DNA of 64,000 nucleotides from Adenanthera pavonina (lineage: Eukaryota > Streptophyta > Magnoliopsida > Fabales > Fabaceae): NCBI GenBank assembly GCA_026686845.1, contig JAIVEN010000007.1, forward strand, positions 39,739,001 through 39,803,000, in the 5' to 3' direction. The translations under genes were made by a program, and so were the position numbers. This document shows, piece after piece, positions 1-11,427 of this stretch. The notes beneath the pieces are model-generated. The model was given only the letters and a program-made list of their open reading frames with translations, made no database searches and had not been told where the DNA came from. How positions within the stretch are numbered: the stretch's first letter is position 1; every line of letters begins with the position of its first letter.

Positions 1-217
1 TTGGTCCTAAATATAAGATCCTTTACAATATATAATGTGGTATTTATTATGCATTTTCAAAAAAATGTCCCTATTTAATATATTTAAAGAGAAAAAGAGA
101 GAGATTAAATAAGGGTAGTTTTGAAAAAAAATTAAAATTTTTGGAGAAATCAAGATAGTTAATTAATTTTAACTTTCTTTCTTAATTCACATGATTCAGT
201 TAAAATGATCTTATATA
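1..217 (-). mobile_element. Stowaway-like MITE, cut by the window edge
   Basis: The first ~217 bases align by eye, in reverse orientation, with the complete MITE at 11158-11427 and the copy at 60119-60382. They share the blocks around TAAATATAAG, TTTACAATATAT, GTATTTATTA and GATTAAATAAGGGTAGTTTT. The left terminus lies beyond the window. The right terminus is degenerate, because the CTCCCTC end is missing after the TTATATA block. Confidence 0.6.
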
Positions 218-3100
218 GTGCCGTAAAAAATAAATAATGATGGTGATGAGAATCAAATCACCAACAACACGAAGCATCAATTAATACACAACATGTTAGT
301 GGTGGCTGAGCCTGGGTTTCAATCATGGGAACACGTGCATCCTTCCTTGTTCAATGCCCTCTCCACTGCTCTTAACGTGCCCCTTCCTGCTTGCCTCTGC
401 CCCCTTCTTCCATCTTCTGTGTTCATTTCATTTGATAGAGTACATATATTATGAATAAAATTATCATTTTATATCATAAACAAAAAATTAAATTAAATGT
501 TAATTTCTACAATACATATAGGAGTATCAAATATTGCAGAGTTGAATCATTTCTTTTTTTTTTTTGGCCAACCCATAAACTCCAACGTTAATTAATTAAC
601 ATTATTAAACTAGGAAGAAGGCATCATCAGATTATCTCGATGAGACTGAATGACGAAATTGCCCTCCCCAGATGAACGCTGACATGTCCCTTTTTCATTG
701 GCGGAGGAAGTGTCAGTTTGAGTGCGCCACGACACGTGTCATATACCTCGTGATGGGACCCACTTCTATTCGGGGCTCACCTCACTATCGTCCACGCTGC
801 TCTCATCTGAACTCATCACGTGCACTCAATCCTCTGTTTTTGCAAAACTAGATTTTTCTTAATCGCGCATATTAACATCTTTTTTTACCTAATCAACCAT
901 AATAAGAAAGAGGGTTAAAATTAGTAGTTAAGAGTTTTATTTTTTAACAAATTAATTAAATATTTCAAAACAAACCTTATCAATCACAATATTGAATAGA
1001 GAGAAATATTTGCAATGTGAATCTATGAAAACACATTTTTAGAAAAAAAAAACTCAAATATTTTAGTGTTTTTTTGTCGAGTGATTTTATATTAAAGAAC
1101 ATTAAGGACATATTTAGTAGAAAAGGATCATTTTAAAAGAAATGGAAAGAGAGAAAAAAATTAAAAAAAAAATTTCATGAAAATATTATATTTCATTTAT
1201 AATAAATTTAAATAATATATACCAAATAAATTTAATTTATAAAGATTTATCTCTCCTTCTCCCTTTCAAAAAACTTCTTTTATTTATATTAAATCTAGCC
1301 TAAAAGTTTCTGGAATAGACTTTATAAAAAAGAATGAAGGGAGCCGTTTGGATTAATACCTCCTTCACTTAAGATGCACAAACTTTTTATTTCTTTTTGG
1401 GAAAAATGAGGAGGAAACCAAAACAAATAAAGGTTATATTCCAAACGATCACTCATGACAAGGGACTCCACATTAAACGGAGCCATAAAAAAATCTCAAT
1501 ATGTCGAGATTTTTTTAATTATTGAATTTGTTTCCGGATAAATACAATGGTGAAAAAAGATCACATATTAAAAAACGCTGAAATTTTTTGTCGTAATTCA
1601 TATTTGTTTTTTGATAAACGGAGAATTGTCATAATTCATATCCACTCGCGATAATGAATCATAAAAACGACACAAGTTTCATGGAATGAAAATGTATAAA
1701 ATGTAAATAGAAAGTAATCATAAACAAGAAAAAGAAATATCTCCCGATAAAGAAAGTAAATCAATAGTAGGTAATACCTATTATGCCATTTTTATGTAGC
1801 TTTGACTCTTAAATATTGTCAAAATTCATAACAAATTAATAACTTATTTGAAAATATTCTCAAGTTAAATTTTAGATCTAATAGAATATAGATATACTTA
1901 ATTAATTCGTCTGGGCATCTAAGTCCTATGTAAACACTGCTTTTAATATATGAATAAATGATTGAATTTCCAGTTGGCCAAAACAAAAAACTAACTGATT
2001 AATGTCATAAAAAGAAAACAACATATTCATTCTATAAAGCGAATGGGAAACCGGAACAAAAAGAAAAACTTGTTCTTTTTATTTGAAAAAAGAAAAATGT
2101 ATTTATTGATATCGACAAAGCACATTCTTGAATTGAACATGAAGTTTTGAGAGCATTATGTTTTTGATTAAAAATGGACTCGAAAATAGTGAAACCTTAA
2201 GCTACACCTTACCAGCAAGCTCTGACGACAAAAGAGTAGAAGAACAACTACGTCGAACTCTGCTACTAACTCCCATGATTTTTTTTTTTGGGACCAACAC
2301 TAACTCCCATGATTGGCCTAAATTGTTGGGGAAGGAAGAATATATATAACTTAGCCTAGGGCCCTTGGTTAATTACAATAAGCGTGGAGATTAGATTCCT
2401 TTGTTAGTACCCAATGAAAATCAGTAATTAAATTATAGCCGACTTTTACACGCGATGCTTGTCTGTCCCAGATTCCATTCCTGTTTTGCACTCAAATTTA
2501 ACCCCTGAACTAAAGATTTTTTTTTTTTTTAGATTTTGAATTCACTTGTTCGATGATTATTGACCAAGATAAATAAATAAAAATAAAATTGGAATTACCG
2601 AATTGGAATGCGCTTGACTTACTAACCAAAGGAAAAAAAAAAACAATGAAAGAAAAAGATGAACTTGACTTCCCTACCCTCAAGTGGTGCAAATGGGAAC
2701 CTTTCTAGATCTGTCATTCTCCATCTTTTATTGTTCTTTATTCACTCCCATATCAACCTTTTATCCAAAATCTCTCATACGAAAAAAAGATTTACGAATT
2801 AGATGATGTATATATATATGTGTGTGTGTGTGTTATGTTACAAATTTAAAAGATATGTTGATGGTGATGAACTGATGATGATGGGAAAAAGAAGGCCGCG
2901 TGTCAAGGTATAGAGAGGAAGGCACATATTCTGCACGAGACTACCAGTGAGGAGAGAACGTGGACACGTTGAGAGAAGACAAGTATGAAATAATGAAAAG
3001 AAAGGGAGGGTAAAAATGTGATCCTAATAAAGCTGTTATTTTAAAGAAAGAGGTTCTCATTTAAATGATGGGTGGTGGCGATAACGACAGTTTGGTAAAA
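218..3100. other. A+T-rich intergenic DNA, no supported gene
   Basis: No ORF here is supported by family resemblance or splice structure. The notable content is a G-box cluster (CACGTG near 332, 733 and 818; the middle one sits in the palindrome GACACGTGTC at 731-740) in a more G+C-rich stretch at about 640-840. There is also a short TA/TG microsatellite at about 2810-2833. The G-boxes could belong to a gene left of the window or to a distal promoter. I see nothing else. Confidence 0.5.
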
Positions 3101-3107
3101 CGAGAAA

Positions 3108-3115
3108 TATAAAAT
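3108..3115 (+). promoter_or_regulatory. Candidate TATA box of the galactosyltransferase gene
   Basis: TATAAAAT lies about 390 bases upstream of the start codon. It is followed by a purine-rich (GA)n tract near 3172-3208 and a CT-rich leader, which is common in plant 5' UTRs. The leader contains a five-codon upstream ORF starting at 3449 and ending at 3466. The transcription start is inferred, not observed. Confidence 0.4.
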
Positions 3116-3500
3116 GAGGGAGAGCGGTTAGGGAGTCTCCTCACTTCTGTTCAACGTCCCCTTACCTGCAAAGAGAGAGAAGGAGAGAGAGAGAGAGTTT
3201 GAGAGAGAAAGGCGGAAACCAGAAAGCAAAGCAAAGCTTAGCCTTAGCTAAGCATAAAGAAAGGAACAAACAAAACTCACATCTTCTCTCTCTCCTGATT
3301 CTTTCTCTCTCCAGTTTCTACGCCTTTCTGTCCCTTCTTCTTCTTGACGGTCTCCTTTTCATTTTTGCTTTCTTCCTTGCACTCCTTGATTGCCTCCGCT
3401 TCCTCTTCTCCACTTCCTTCAATTTGGTCCCTGAACCCGGTCTTTCACATGGCTTTTCTCCATTGAGCCCGCAGTCGGAACGTAATTTGCAGGGAAAAAA

Positions 3501-6500
3501 ATGACTTGGAAAACCAGAGGAGAGCAATCATCCAGGAGCGTTGTCTCGCAGAAATGGGCTCTTTTTCTTTGTGTGGGAAGTTTTTGCGCAGGGATGCTCT
3601 TCACCAACAGGTCTCCAACTTCTCTATATAGTGTTTTATTTACTTTTTCCAAACACTATCTCTTCTGGGCTTTCGAGAATTTGACTAACTGTTTTTGAAA
3701 ATGGATTCCTGCAATGCTTTCTGGAGTTCCTAAGTCTACTGAGGGCAGTCTATCATTTAATTTGTGCCCTCAGATCTTCTTAATACTTCATTTTAATAAT
3801 TAATTGGATACTGGGTTTTCAAGTGTTCCATTGATTGACTTACAACAATTCAGAGTTCTGGATATTTCTCAATTTGAAAAATTTGATTCTAAGATGTTCC
3901 AAATTATATGTATTCAGTCTCTTGTATCCTGAAACTTCTGATTTCGGAGTCAGCCCTGGTTTATAACTTAGCATCATATGTCCACTTCAATTCACAGTAG
4001 AAGGGGGATAGATCTGATATCGATTATCATGAATTATATTTATATACGCCATATATCAATTTTGGGTTTTAGATGCCATTCCTTTGGTAATTCAGTAGTT
4101 GACTATGAAGACCAGTTGACTCTGGTCCTACAGCTCTGCTGATAATTTAATACTTTGTTCAGATGTCATTAATGATTTTTAGGGAGCTATCTGCAAGCTT
4201 AAATACCGCTCATTTAGCTGAGAGTAAATAAATAAATCCAAAAATGATTGAAAAAAATTGTAGAATTACTTCACACGCTCCTATCTTCTTATCCTCCGTT
4301 ATTCATCATTCCCCTCCCCCAGTTTCCTCGGTGAGAAAGACGCCTCTGACATTTGATTATTAATTTGCTTTTTCAGTTTATCTTCAGGGGGCTGCAACTA
4401 AAACCATTAATTTAGACTTTATTACTTTGAAAGATGAACTTCTAATTTCCGGATCATGCTTGTATTTATTAATTTTTTTTAACGCAGCTAAAAGATTTCA
4501 AGCAACGTAAATATCTTGATGAGAAGGTTGTAAAAACTTGTATCTATACTTCATTGCATCAGATTAAACTTCAACCAGGCAACTGTTTTGTATGTCAGTT
4601 TTTTTTTTTAAATACTTTTCCGACGAAAAATGTAAATGTTTCAGGATGTGGACTATTCCTGAACCTAGAGGGCTTGGAAGGACAACAGCTAGGGAAGCTG
4701 AAAAATTTAACGTGGTTTCTGAGGGCTGTAATTCGAGAATTGTAAGCAATTAAGCATCACTTTCGTTTTCCTTTCTAGATTACACCCAGGCTATGCTTAT
4801 TTGGAGGGAAAATGGGCTTTATTTTCTACCTGCCCATATAACCATTTCCATTCCTAGCCTGCATAGCCTAAATCACAATGTGGTACTTGTAACTCATGAG
4901 ATAGTGTATTTTAAATCCAGTACTTCACGTTTATCCTTCTAAAATTCATATATGTATATCTGTTGGCCTCCCTTTAGTTGCAAGAGAAGGAAGTGAAGCG
5001 TGAAACTAAAGACATATATCGGGAAGTTTCCGAGACTCATAATGCCATACAGTAAGTTAAATATGATGAAGCTATTCCAAGTCTGAATTTTAGTTACTTA
5101 GTCCGCTTGCCAAACTTATCAGGTTGTATTAAATGCAGAACTTTGGATAAAACAATTTCAAACTTAGAGATGGAATTAGCTGCTGCAAAAGCTGCCCAGG
5201 AGTCTATAAGAAGTGGTGCTCCTGTACCAGAAGATCTTATGATAGCTGAATCTGAATCACCTGGTAAGAGAAGGTACCTAATGGTCATTGGAATAAATAC
5301 TGCTTTTAGCAGCAGGAAAAGAAGAGACTCAATTCGTGCGACCTGGATGCCACAAGGTTTATAATTTGAACTCAGTTTTCTGATCTTTGCTTTATGCTTA
5401 TTATGTTAGTCTGTTCACCTTATTGGCTGTGGTTTCTGATGGTTCACTATCGTGACAACCTGGAGAATAGGTGAAAAAAGAAAGAAGCTAGAGGAAGAGA
5501 AGGGCATTGTTGTCCGCTTTGTGATTGGTCACAGGTAGCTATTACATCATTATATATTTATATTAGTCATAAAGTATGCTGAATGAAAAACAAATTTGAC
5601 ATGGTTTTTGCAATTCTTGTTATCTAGTGCTACTTCGGGGGGTATCCTTGACAGAGCTATAGAAGCAGAAGACAAGAAGCATGGAGATTTCTTGAGACTG
5701 GTATTGATTATTCTCCCTTTCGTGCTTCCCAACCCGAACTCCACTTTTCTCGTTTTCATTATACTTGCATAATCTCTTAACAAGATAGTTGTAGCATCAT
5801 CCATGTCATTTTCAAGCCAAAAAACCAGCCACAGATTCACAAATCTATGTACTTTGCTTCTGCAGGACCATGTTGAGGGATACCTTGAATTGTCTGCAAA
5901 GACGAAGACATACTTTGCGACTGCTGTTAAATTATGGGATGCTGACTTCTATGTCAAAGTCGATGACGATGTTCATGTAAATATAGGTATATAAACTTCT
6001 TCGAACTGAAGTAACCTGAATTAATATTGTTATTTTTCTCCTTTAGTTTGGAAACCATGACTGGTGATTTATAGCAATTGAAGCTCTTGGCTTGTTAAAC
6101 ATATTCCTGATTAACATTGGTTATTGTTTCCCTTGTATGCAAGCATTATTCATGTTTGATGAAATCTTTATCTCAATGCCCTATTTAATCTGTTTCAGGA
6201 ACACTAGCAGAAACCTTGGTCAGGCACCGGCCAAAACCACGGATATACATTGGATGCATGAAATCTGGGCCTGTCCTTTCTCAAAAGTGAGAATAACTTT
6301 CCTTTTATCTTCTATTATTTGAGAAAAATACTGAAATTGCTTCTATTTCTTGATTTGTTGATTCTTACCCGCCTGGTCTGTTACCCAGAGGGGTAAGGTA
6401 CCATGAACCTGAATATTGGAAATTTGGTGAGACTGGAAATAAATACTTCCGTCACGCCACGGGACAGTTGTATGCCGTTTCAAAAGATTTGGCTACATAT

Positions 6501-7017
6501 ATATCAATTAACCAGTAAGTCCTACTTCACCATACTTGCGAGAGTTGAAAATGAAGCTAGTGTAACTGAAGGGCTTAAAATTAAGTTGCTTCTGTTTGAT
6601 AGCTTACGGGTATATGATTGTCTCAGGCAAGTTCTTCACAAGTATGCTAATGAGGATGTCTCACTAGGAGCTTGGTTTATTGGACTTGATGTGGAGCATA
6701 TAGATGATCGGAGACTTTGCTGTGGCACTCCGCCAGGTGAAGATTTTTTTATGAATATATACATTTGTGTGATCTGGAAATAATGGGATCACATCATTAT
6801 TTATGTGGATTAAGGATTATTTTTGGGCAGTACAAAGTATTGGATCCTCGAGTTGGTTCCTTTTGCAGATTGTGAATGGAAGGCACAGGCAGGCAACGTA
6901 TGTGTTGCTTCATTTGATTGGAGCTGCAGTGGAATTTGCAGGTCTGCCGAAAGGATCAAGGAGGTTCATCGGCGGTGTGGAGAAGGTGAGAAGGCTTTGT
7001 GGAATGCCTCTTTCTAG
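3501..7017 (+). CDS. Probable beta-1,3-galactosyltransferase (GT31 family, DUF4094 type)
   Basis: Eleven exons joined by GT-AG introns: 3501-3610, 4645-4741, 4978-5051, 5139-5356, 5471-5534, 5628-5700, 5866-5986, 6199-6286, 6389-6514, 6627-6736 and 6869-7017. They total 1230 nt, or 409 aa, the usual length for plant GT31 enzymes. An N-terminal type II signal anchor (about residues 18-36, [16 protein letters not shown]) implies a Golgi membrane protein. The DUF4094-type stem follows (about 37-115), then the galactosyltransferase domain with RRDSIRATW near residues 155-163 and the metal-binding acidic motif VDDDV (Asp245-247). The C-terminal region is Cys-rich ([15 protein letters not shown]). 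Family knowledge: these enzymes transfer galactose from UDP-Gal in beta-1,3 linkage, for example in arabinogalactan or N-glycan synthesis. The substrate cannot be told from sequence. By recollection the start resembles the Arabidopsis B3GALT2/3/4 subgroup. All motifs are intact, so the gene is probably functional. Confidence 0.93.
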
Positions 7018-7174
7018 GAGGCAACTTGGAGTTCTTCCTAACTCGGGAAGATTATATCACTACGGCTATGAATCATGCCTGCAAGATTTTCTTTTTCCCT
7101 TTTTCAATATTTTTCTGAGTAAAATATCATCTTACACGAGAAAGCAGGATATATATTTATATATATATATATAT

Positions 7175-7206
<32 letters not shown>

Positions 7207-7452
7207 GGCGTGCCCCATGGACATTCTAGATTTTAATAGAGGAGATTGACCATGGTAGCGGCCGGAAGAGGGAACTGATGTAGTCACACACTTCACACCA
7301 CCCATTCTTTGATGCTTGGAGGGCCAGTCTGTATGTTGCAAGGCTAATCAAGCTCCCAATAAATATAGATATCTCTTTGGTTGGCTGTAGCTGCCCTGCC
7401 TTCTGCCTTAATCTGATTTTTCTGTTTGTCAGCCTAGAAACTCTTAGACCTA
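7018..7452. other. 3' flank of the galactosyltransferase gene with TA/GA microsatellite
   Basis: This is the presumed 3' UTR and flank. It contains a compound (TA)n(GA)n microsatellite at about 7149-7206. No coding region is supported: the ORFs crossing the microsatellite are low-complexity YIYIYR/RERERE frames. Confidence 0.5.
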
Positions 7453-7796
7453 GGGTCTGTTTTTGACAGTGTTTTTAACATTTTTGTAAAACTATTTTCG
7501 AGAATAAGTTTTGAAAATAAGAAAACAAAACAAAAAATTTGTTTGAGTAATTGTTCTCAAGATCATAACATCATAACTAGTGAGTGATAGATGAGTTATT
7601 CAAAATTTATAACTTTACCATTAATGAGGTGGATGTTTCTCACATTTCCTTGTATTTTCAAGAACAAAAACTACAAAACACATTAAAGATGTTCGAAATT
7701 TTCTGTTCTTTTATTTTTCTATTTTTCAGAACAGTTTCTAAAAAACAGATTTACCAAATAAGTTTTCTGAGCTTACTATTTTCAGAAACAGGCCCT
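7453..7796 (+). mobile_element. MITE, family A, copy 1
   Basis: The ~344-bp segment starts GGGTCTGTTTTTG and ends with the near inverted complement CAGAAACAGGCCC. The first ~150 bp match, by eye, the reverse complement of a segment at about 33800-34165. Shared blocks include ATGAGTTATTCAAAATTTATAA. Two dispersed copies plus terminal inverted repeats indicate a non-autonomous DNA transposon. The superfamily is not assigned. Confidence 0.55.
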
Positions 7797-9534
7797 TAAT
7801 CTCGATGATCTCTTTATTGTGTTTGTGTCAGTCTTCTTCGATTACTTAGATTTATATGCTCGAACTGCTCAAAAGTCAAAACATAATTCCACCACAGAAC
7901 ATAAATTACTTGAGCTTTAAAGTTGGGTAATACATTTCAGTAACCATTGCATAATTTTTCTGAAAATCAATTCATTTGAAAGCATATTTGTCCAATTGCA
8001 TTCGGAACAATGATGATGACAATGTAAAGCCAAGATCCTTGAACAGACACAAAAGGCCCGTCCACTTCTTTGAATACTCTCATTCAATGCACGCCTGACT
8101 AGAAATCTTCGAACCTCCCTTGGTATTTCTTTGGGCATTTCTGTCCGGGCATGTTGATAGGTCAATGAAGCCGGTTTATTGAAACATTCATGCCTAATGA
8201 CTTGAGCATATTGAAAAAACCTGTCTAAGATAATGTAAGGTGGAATTGGAAACCCCAATTTGGATGATGAGCTGGGAGAGAGAGGTCCAAAAAGCTCAAA
8301 TTATTGCCCGTAAAATCCCCTTTAGGCGTGTGGTTTAAGGATTAAGCGGTCCAGAAGATGGGGCCATCCGATGAAGGGAAAACATAATAGTGTAATGCAG
8401 AGTTATGGGAAACAAAGAAGGTACCGAAACGGAAAGTAAGTAGAAATGGTGTTTTTCATTGGTGGTCGAGGTACATAATTATTGCTGCGAGTAGCAGCGC
8501 ATGTGCAGTAAGGAATACTATTAAATAAGGGGGAGATCGCCATGGCATGAGTCTGAGGAATCCTCAACTGCTTATGTCCCACAAATTGTACTCAAACCAC
8601 TGCTCTGGAAAAGAAAATTAATAATGTAATATGGCAATGTAAGCTTTAGCCAACTTCACTTCTTCAGTGACCAACTCTGAAGAAACTCAGGAACTCATCA
8701 TCAAATGCTAGCTGAGCCTATCTTCAGGCAACAGTAAAACACATTTAAATGGCTTTCCTGTGAACTGCCATAAGTAAACTTCCAGTAAACATATCAGCGT
8801 TTGATTGTATCCAATAATTTTATCTCCTTAATTGCACTAGTGGAAAAAATGATTTTATCTGAAAATTTCAAATAGCTCCTCAATTTTAGTTTGACGTTAA
8901 AAAATGAACAGAATATTCGAAGGAAAGAAGAATCTTTTTTTCTTCTTTCTTTTGAAGTTTATTTGAGATTTTAAAATAGCTCCTCTCAACTGGCTTCAGC
9001 TACCTAGTCATTCACGATCCCAAATGAGTCATTCTAGACATAAACATTAACACAAATTTACACATTTCAAATGGACTATCATTTAAATATTTTTTAAAAA
9101 AAAATCATAGATTTAAATGAAAAGGGCTTGTTCTGTTCTTGTATTGAAAGATGTTCTCACTGAAGTATAATCCTCAACACTTATGTGCATTTAACCGTTT
9201 GTTTATAGATAAGAAGAAATTAATGTGACACAAGATAAAATGCGTGAATAATATTTCTGGAGAAAGAGAGACATAGAATGCTTGAAGAACCGCACAAGCC
9301 ACTGAGCTATTAAAATGTTGGTTTCTTTCATGTCCGCCAGCTTTTTCGTAGAACCATTCATCACTTGAAAGGAATTATTGCAGGGAAATTGCAATGAACT
9401 AATGACATGAAACCAAACAGACACCGTAAAACAAAGAAGAGGATGCCACAACAGCCAAAATGATCAACACAACACAAGCAACATGTCACTAAAATGCAGA
9501 AACGAAACGAAGGCTCTTAAGGTGTAGGAGCAGT
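7797..9534. other. Intergenic DNA, nothing supported
   Basis: ORFs of 82 and 113 codons on the minus strand (9203-9451 and 7917-8258) have no recognisable domain, no splice context and no plant family resemblance that I can see. I therefore treat them as chance frames. Confidence 0.4.
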
Positions 9535-9626
9535 GGCACGTGATATTGGCACGGCTCAATCAAAAAGCAGAGCCCCCCAACCTTTTGAGCATTGCTTTCT
9601 TATTGAACCGCACCAATATCCCGTGA
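9535..9626 (-). ncRNA. MIR171: MIR171 precursor hairpin 1 (miR171b/c-type mature)
   Basis: The minus strand carries the miR171 core TTGAGCCGTGCCAATATC. The 21-nt form ending ...ATCACG is at 9539-9559; the offset form beginning TGATTGAGCC is at 9542-9562. The 5' arm at 9601-9625 holds the near-complement GATATTGGTGCGGTTCAAT, giving a long hairpin with the mature sequence on the 3' arm, as is standard for MIR171. The loop is about 38 nt. Family knowledge: miR171 directs cleavage of GRAS-domain HAM/SCL6 mRNAs and so controls meristem maintenance and branching. The primary transcript would start at higher coordinates. A CT-rich tract (minus strand of 9888-9919) and an 82-codon ATG ORF (9951 down to 9703) lie upstream of the hairpin on that strand. 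Confidence 0.93.
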
Positions 9627-9885
9627 AGCCTATCCTTTACCCCTCTCCTCGCCATCTCTTGCTGTATAAGACAATCACAGATACAATTACAAATACCAAG
9701 CATCAATTCAAGTTGAATCTATTGATAAAAGGCCTCGTATGAGAAGTGCTAATAAATAAAGATGGAAAATTCACATACCATTGCATGGGTGAGGATGGGA
9801 ATGACAGTGATCTATGAATGGAGAAGAAACACAATATGGGGGTGGACATACTGGGTTGAGTAGCTGATGTACAAAACGGAGAAGT

Positions 9886-9924
<39 letters not shown>

Positions 9925-11157
9925 TTGTAAAGAAGGGGTAGGGACCAACATAAGAGACCACGAAACATGGCAGGTGATGCTAGCATTGAAGAAGTTGCAT
10001 TAAATTCCCAACCACCTAGCAACTAAGGAAGTTGAAATATTAATTTAAGTAGTACAGGAATCGTGATATGGATCAGAGCAGACGAATCTGGAGCTTTTAA
10101 TGCGAGCATTTATGGGTTATGGGGGAGAGTGAGAGGGATGTTGGTTCTGTTTATCAGCAAACATTCAAATTCAATTCAAACAAAAGAAAGAAATACTCCT
10201 ATAAGAACCTGTGCTTTTTGGATTTTGGTTTTTGTAACTCAATTTTTATCAATCATCATACTAACTCATTCTCCTCTCATAAGGCACTTGGTAGGTTCAT
10301 TGATTCACTAGCTTGTGCAACTTATGCATCTGTGTAGTTTTTGTCACATGCCTAGCTGCTGCCTGCAATTCTTTTCTTGGAAAAAGTGTAGAATGATGGC
10401 CAAGAGCTACGCATGATAACGGGTTCTACTAAAACTGTCCCACTTGCTATAATTTCTTTATTTTGGCTTCCTTTATTTATGTTTTGTTGGTTTTAGAATT
10501 GGATCTTGAATGACCTAACCAAATTTTAGAAGATACATACTCGTTTTACCATTGGGATCTAATTTTCCTACTCCATAAAATGATTTTGGCTTATTATGAG
10601 TTAGTAAAATCAAGGTTTATAGTAAGGACGTACAAAATGCAAACAATAGGATATCTTCCCCGCGCAAAACAACTAGTGTGCTTTTGGGATGCTTAAATTA
10701 CTATATTTGCATATTAATATCTTTATATATTAACATGATTTATACATATCCATACTGCTCTCTCCTCTCTCACATGAACCAATAAATACAGTTAAAAGTA
10801 GTTTTTCTTTTTTACCAACTAGTTAAGGGTAGTTTGAAGTATTAAGTTTGTTAAAAATTTAAAATAATTTTTTTAAAAATACCCTCATTTAATATTTAAT
10901 ATAATTAATGAGAATTAATTGTATTAACTTATGTTATGAAGGGTAACATTGGAAAAATAAATAAATTAACTAATTAATCAGACAACTCATTTTTATATCT
11001 TATATTTAGGAAAAAAACATTTCATTTGTATTTTATATATGGAATTGAGGGATATATAGTGCCATACTAAGTAAAGAAATTTTCTTGAAAAATAAAATAG
11101 CTTGTATATTTGCATAATGACGTAGCAAAAGCCTATTTAGGATCCAATTATTTATTA
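9627..11157. other. Likely promoter/leader region of MIR171 copy 1 and intergenic DNA
   Basis: The region contains the (GA)n tract 9888-9919, which is CT-rich on the MIR171 strand. From about 10400 the DNA is A+T-rich. No protein gene is supported; the 80-odd-codon ORFs at 9703-10022 are mostly repeats of Ser-Leu from the CT tract. Confidence 0.4.
9888..9919. repeat. (GA)n microsatellite
   Basis: An uninterrupted GA dinucleotide tract of about 32 bases lies 260 bases upstream of the MIR171 hairpin in its direction of transcription, so it reads as a CT-rich tract in the presumed primary transcript or promoter. Confidence 0.9.
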
Positions 11158-11427
11158 CTCCCTCTGGTCCTTAATATATGACCCTTTTAACCGAATTACG
11201 CGGATTAAGAATTGGATTTAAAACTAATTAACTACTTCAATTTTTTTCGAAAATCTCAATATTTTTCCAAAACTACCCTTATTTAATCCCTCTCTCTCTC
11301 TCTTTCTTTGGATACATTAAATAGGGGCATTTTTCTGAAAATGTATAATAAATACTACCTCATATATTGTAAATGGGCTTATATTTAGGATTAAGATAAA
11401 AGATCCTATATATACGATCGGAGGCAG
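11158..11427 (+). mobile_element. Stowaway-like MITE, complete copy
   Basis: A 270-bp element with imperfect terminal inverted repeats (CTCCCTCTGGTCCTTAATAT at the left, the complement of GATCGGAGGCAG at the right), flanked by TA on both sides. TA duplication and CTCCCTC ends are the hallmarks of Stowaway (Tc1/mariner-derived) MITEs. A second complete copy is at 60119-60382 and a truncated one at 1-217. Confidence 0.8.

Noticed and set aside
3199..3504. 101-codon plus-strand ORF upstream of the galactosyltransferase
   Set aside because: It opens with TTG, not ATG, has no internal Met, and lies in the pyrimidine-rich leader. It ends by overlapping the true start codon.
9771..10022. Minus-strand ORFs of 82-83 codons near MIR171 copy 1 as protein genes
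   Set aside because: Most of their length is Ser-Leu repetition from the CT tract. They have no domain, so I kept one only as a weak miPEP candidate.
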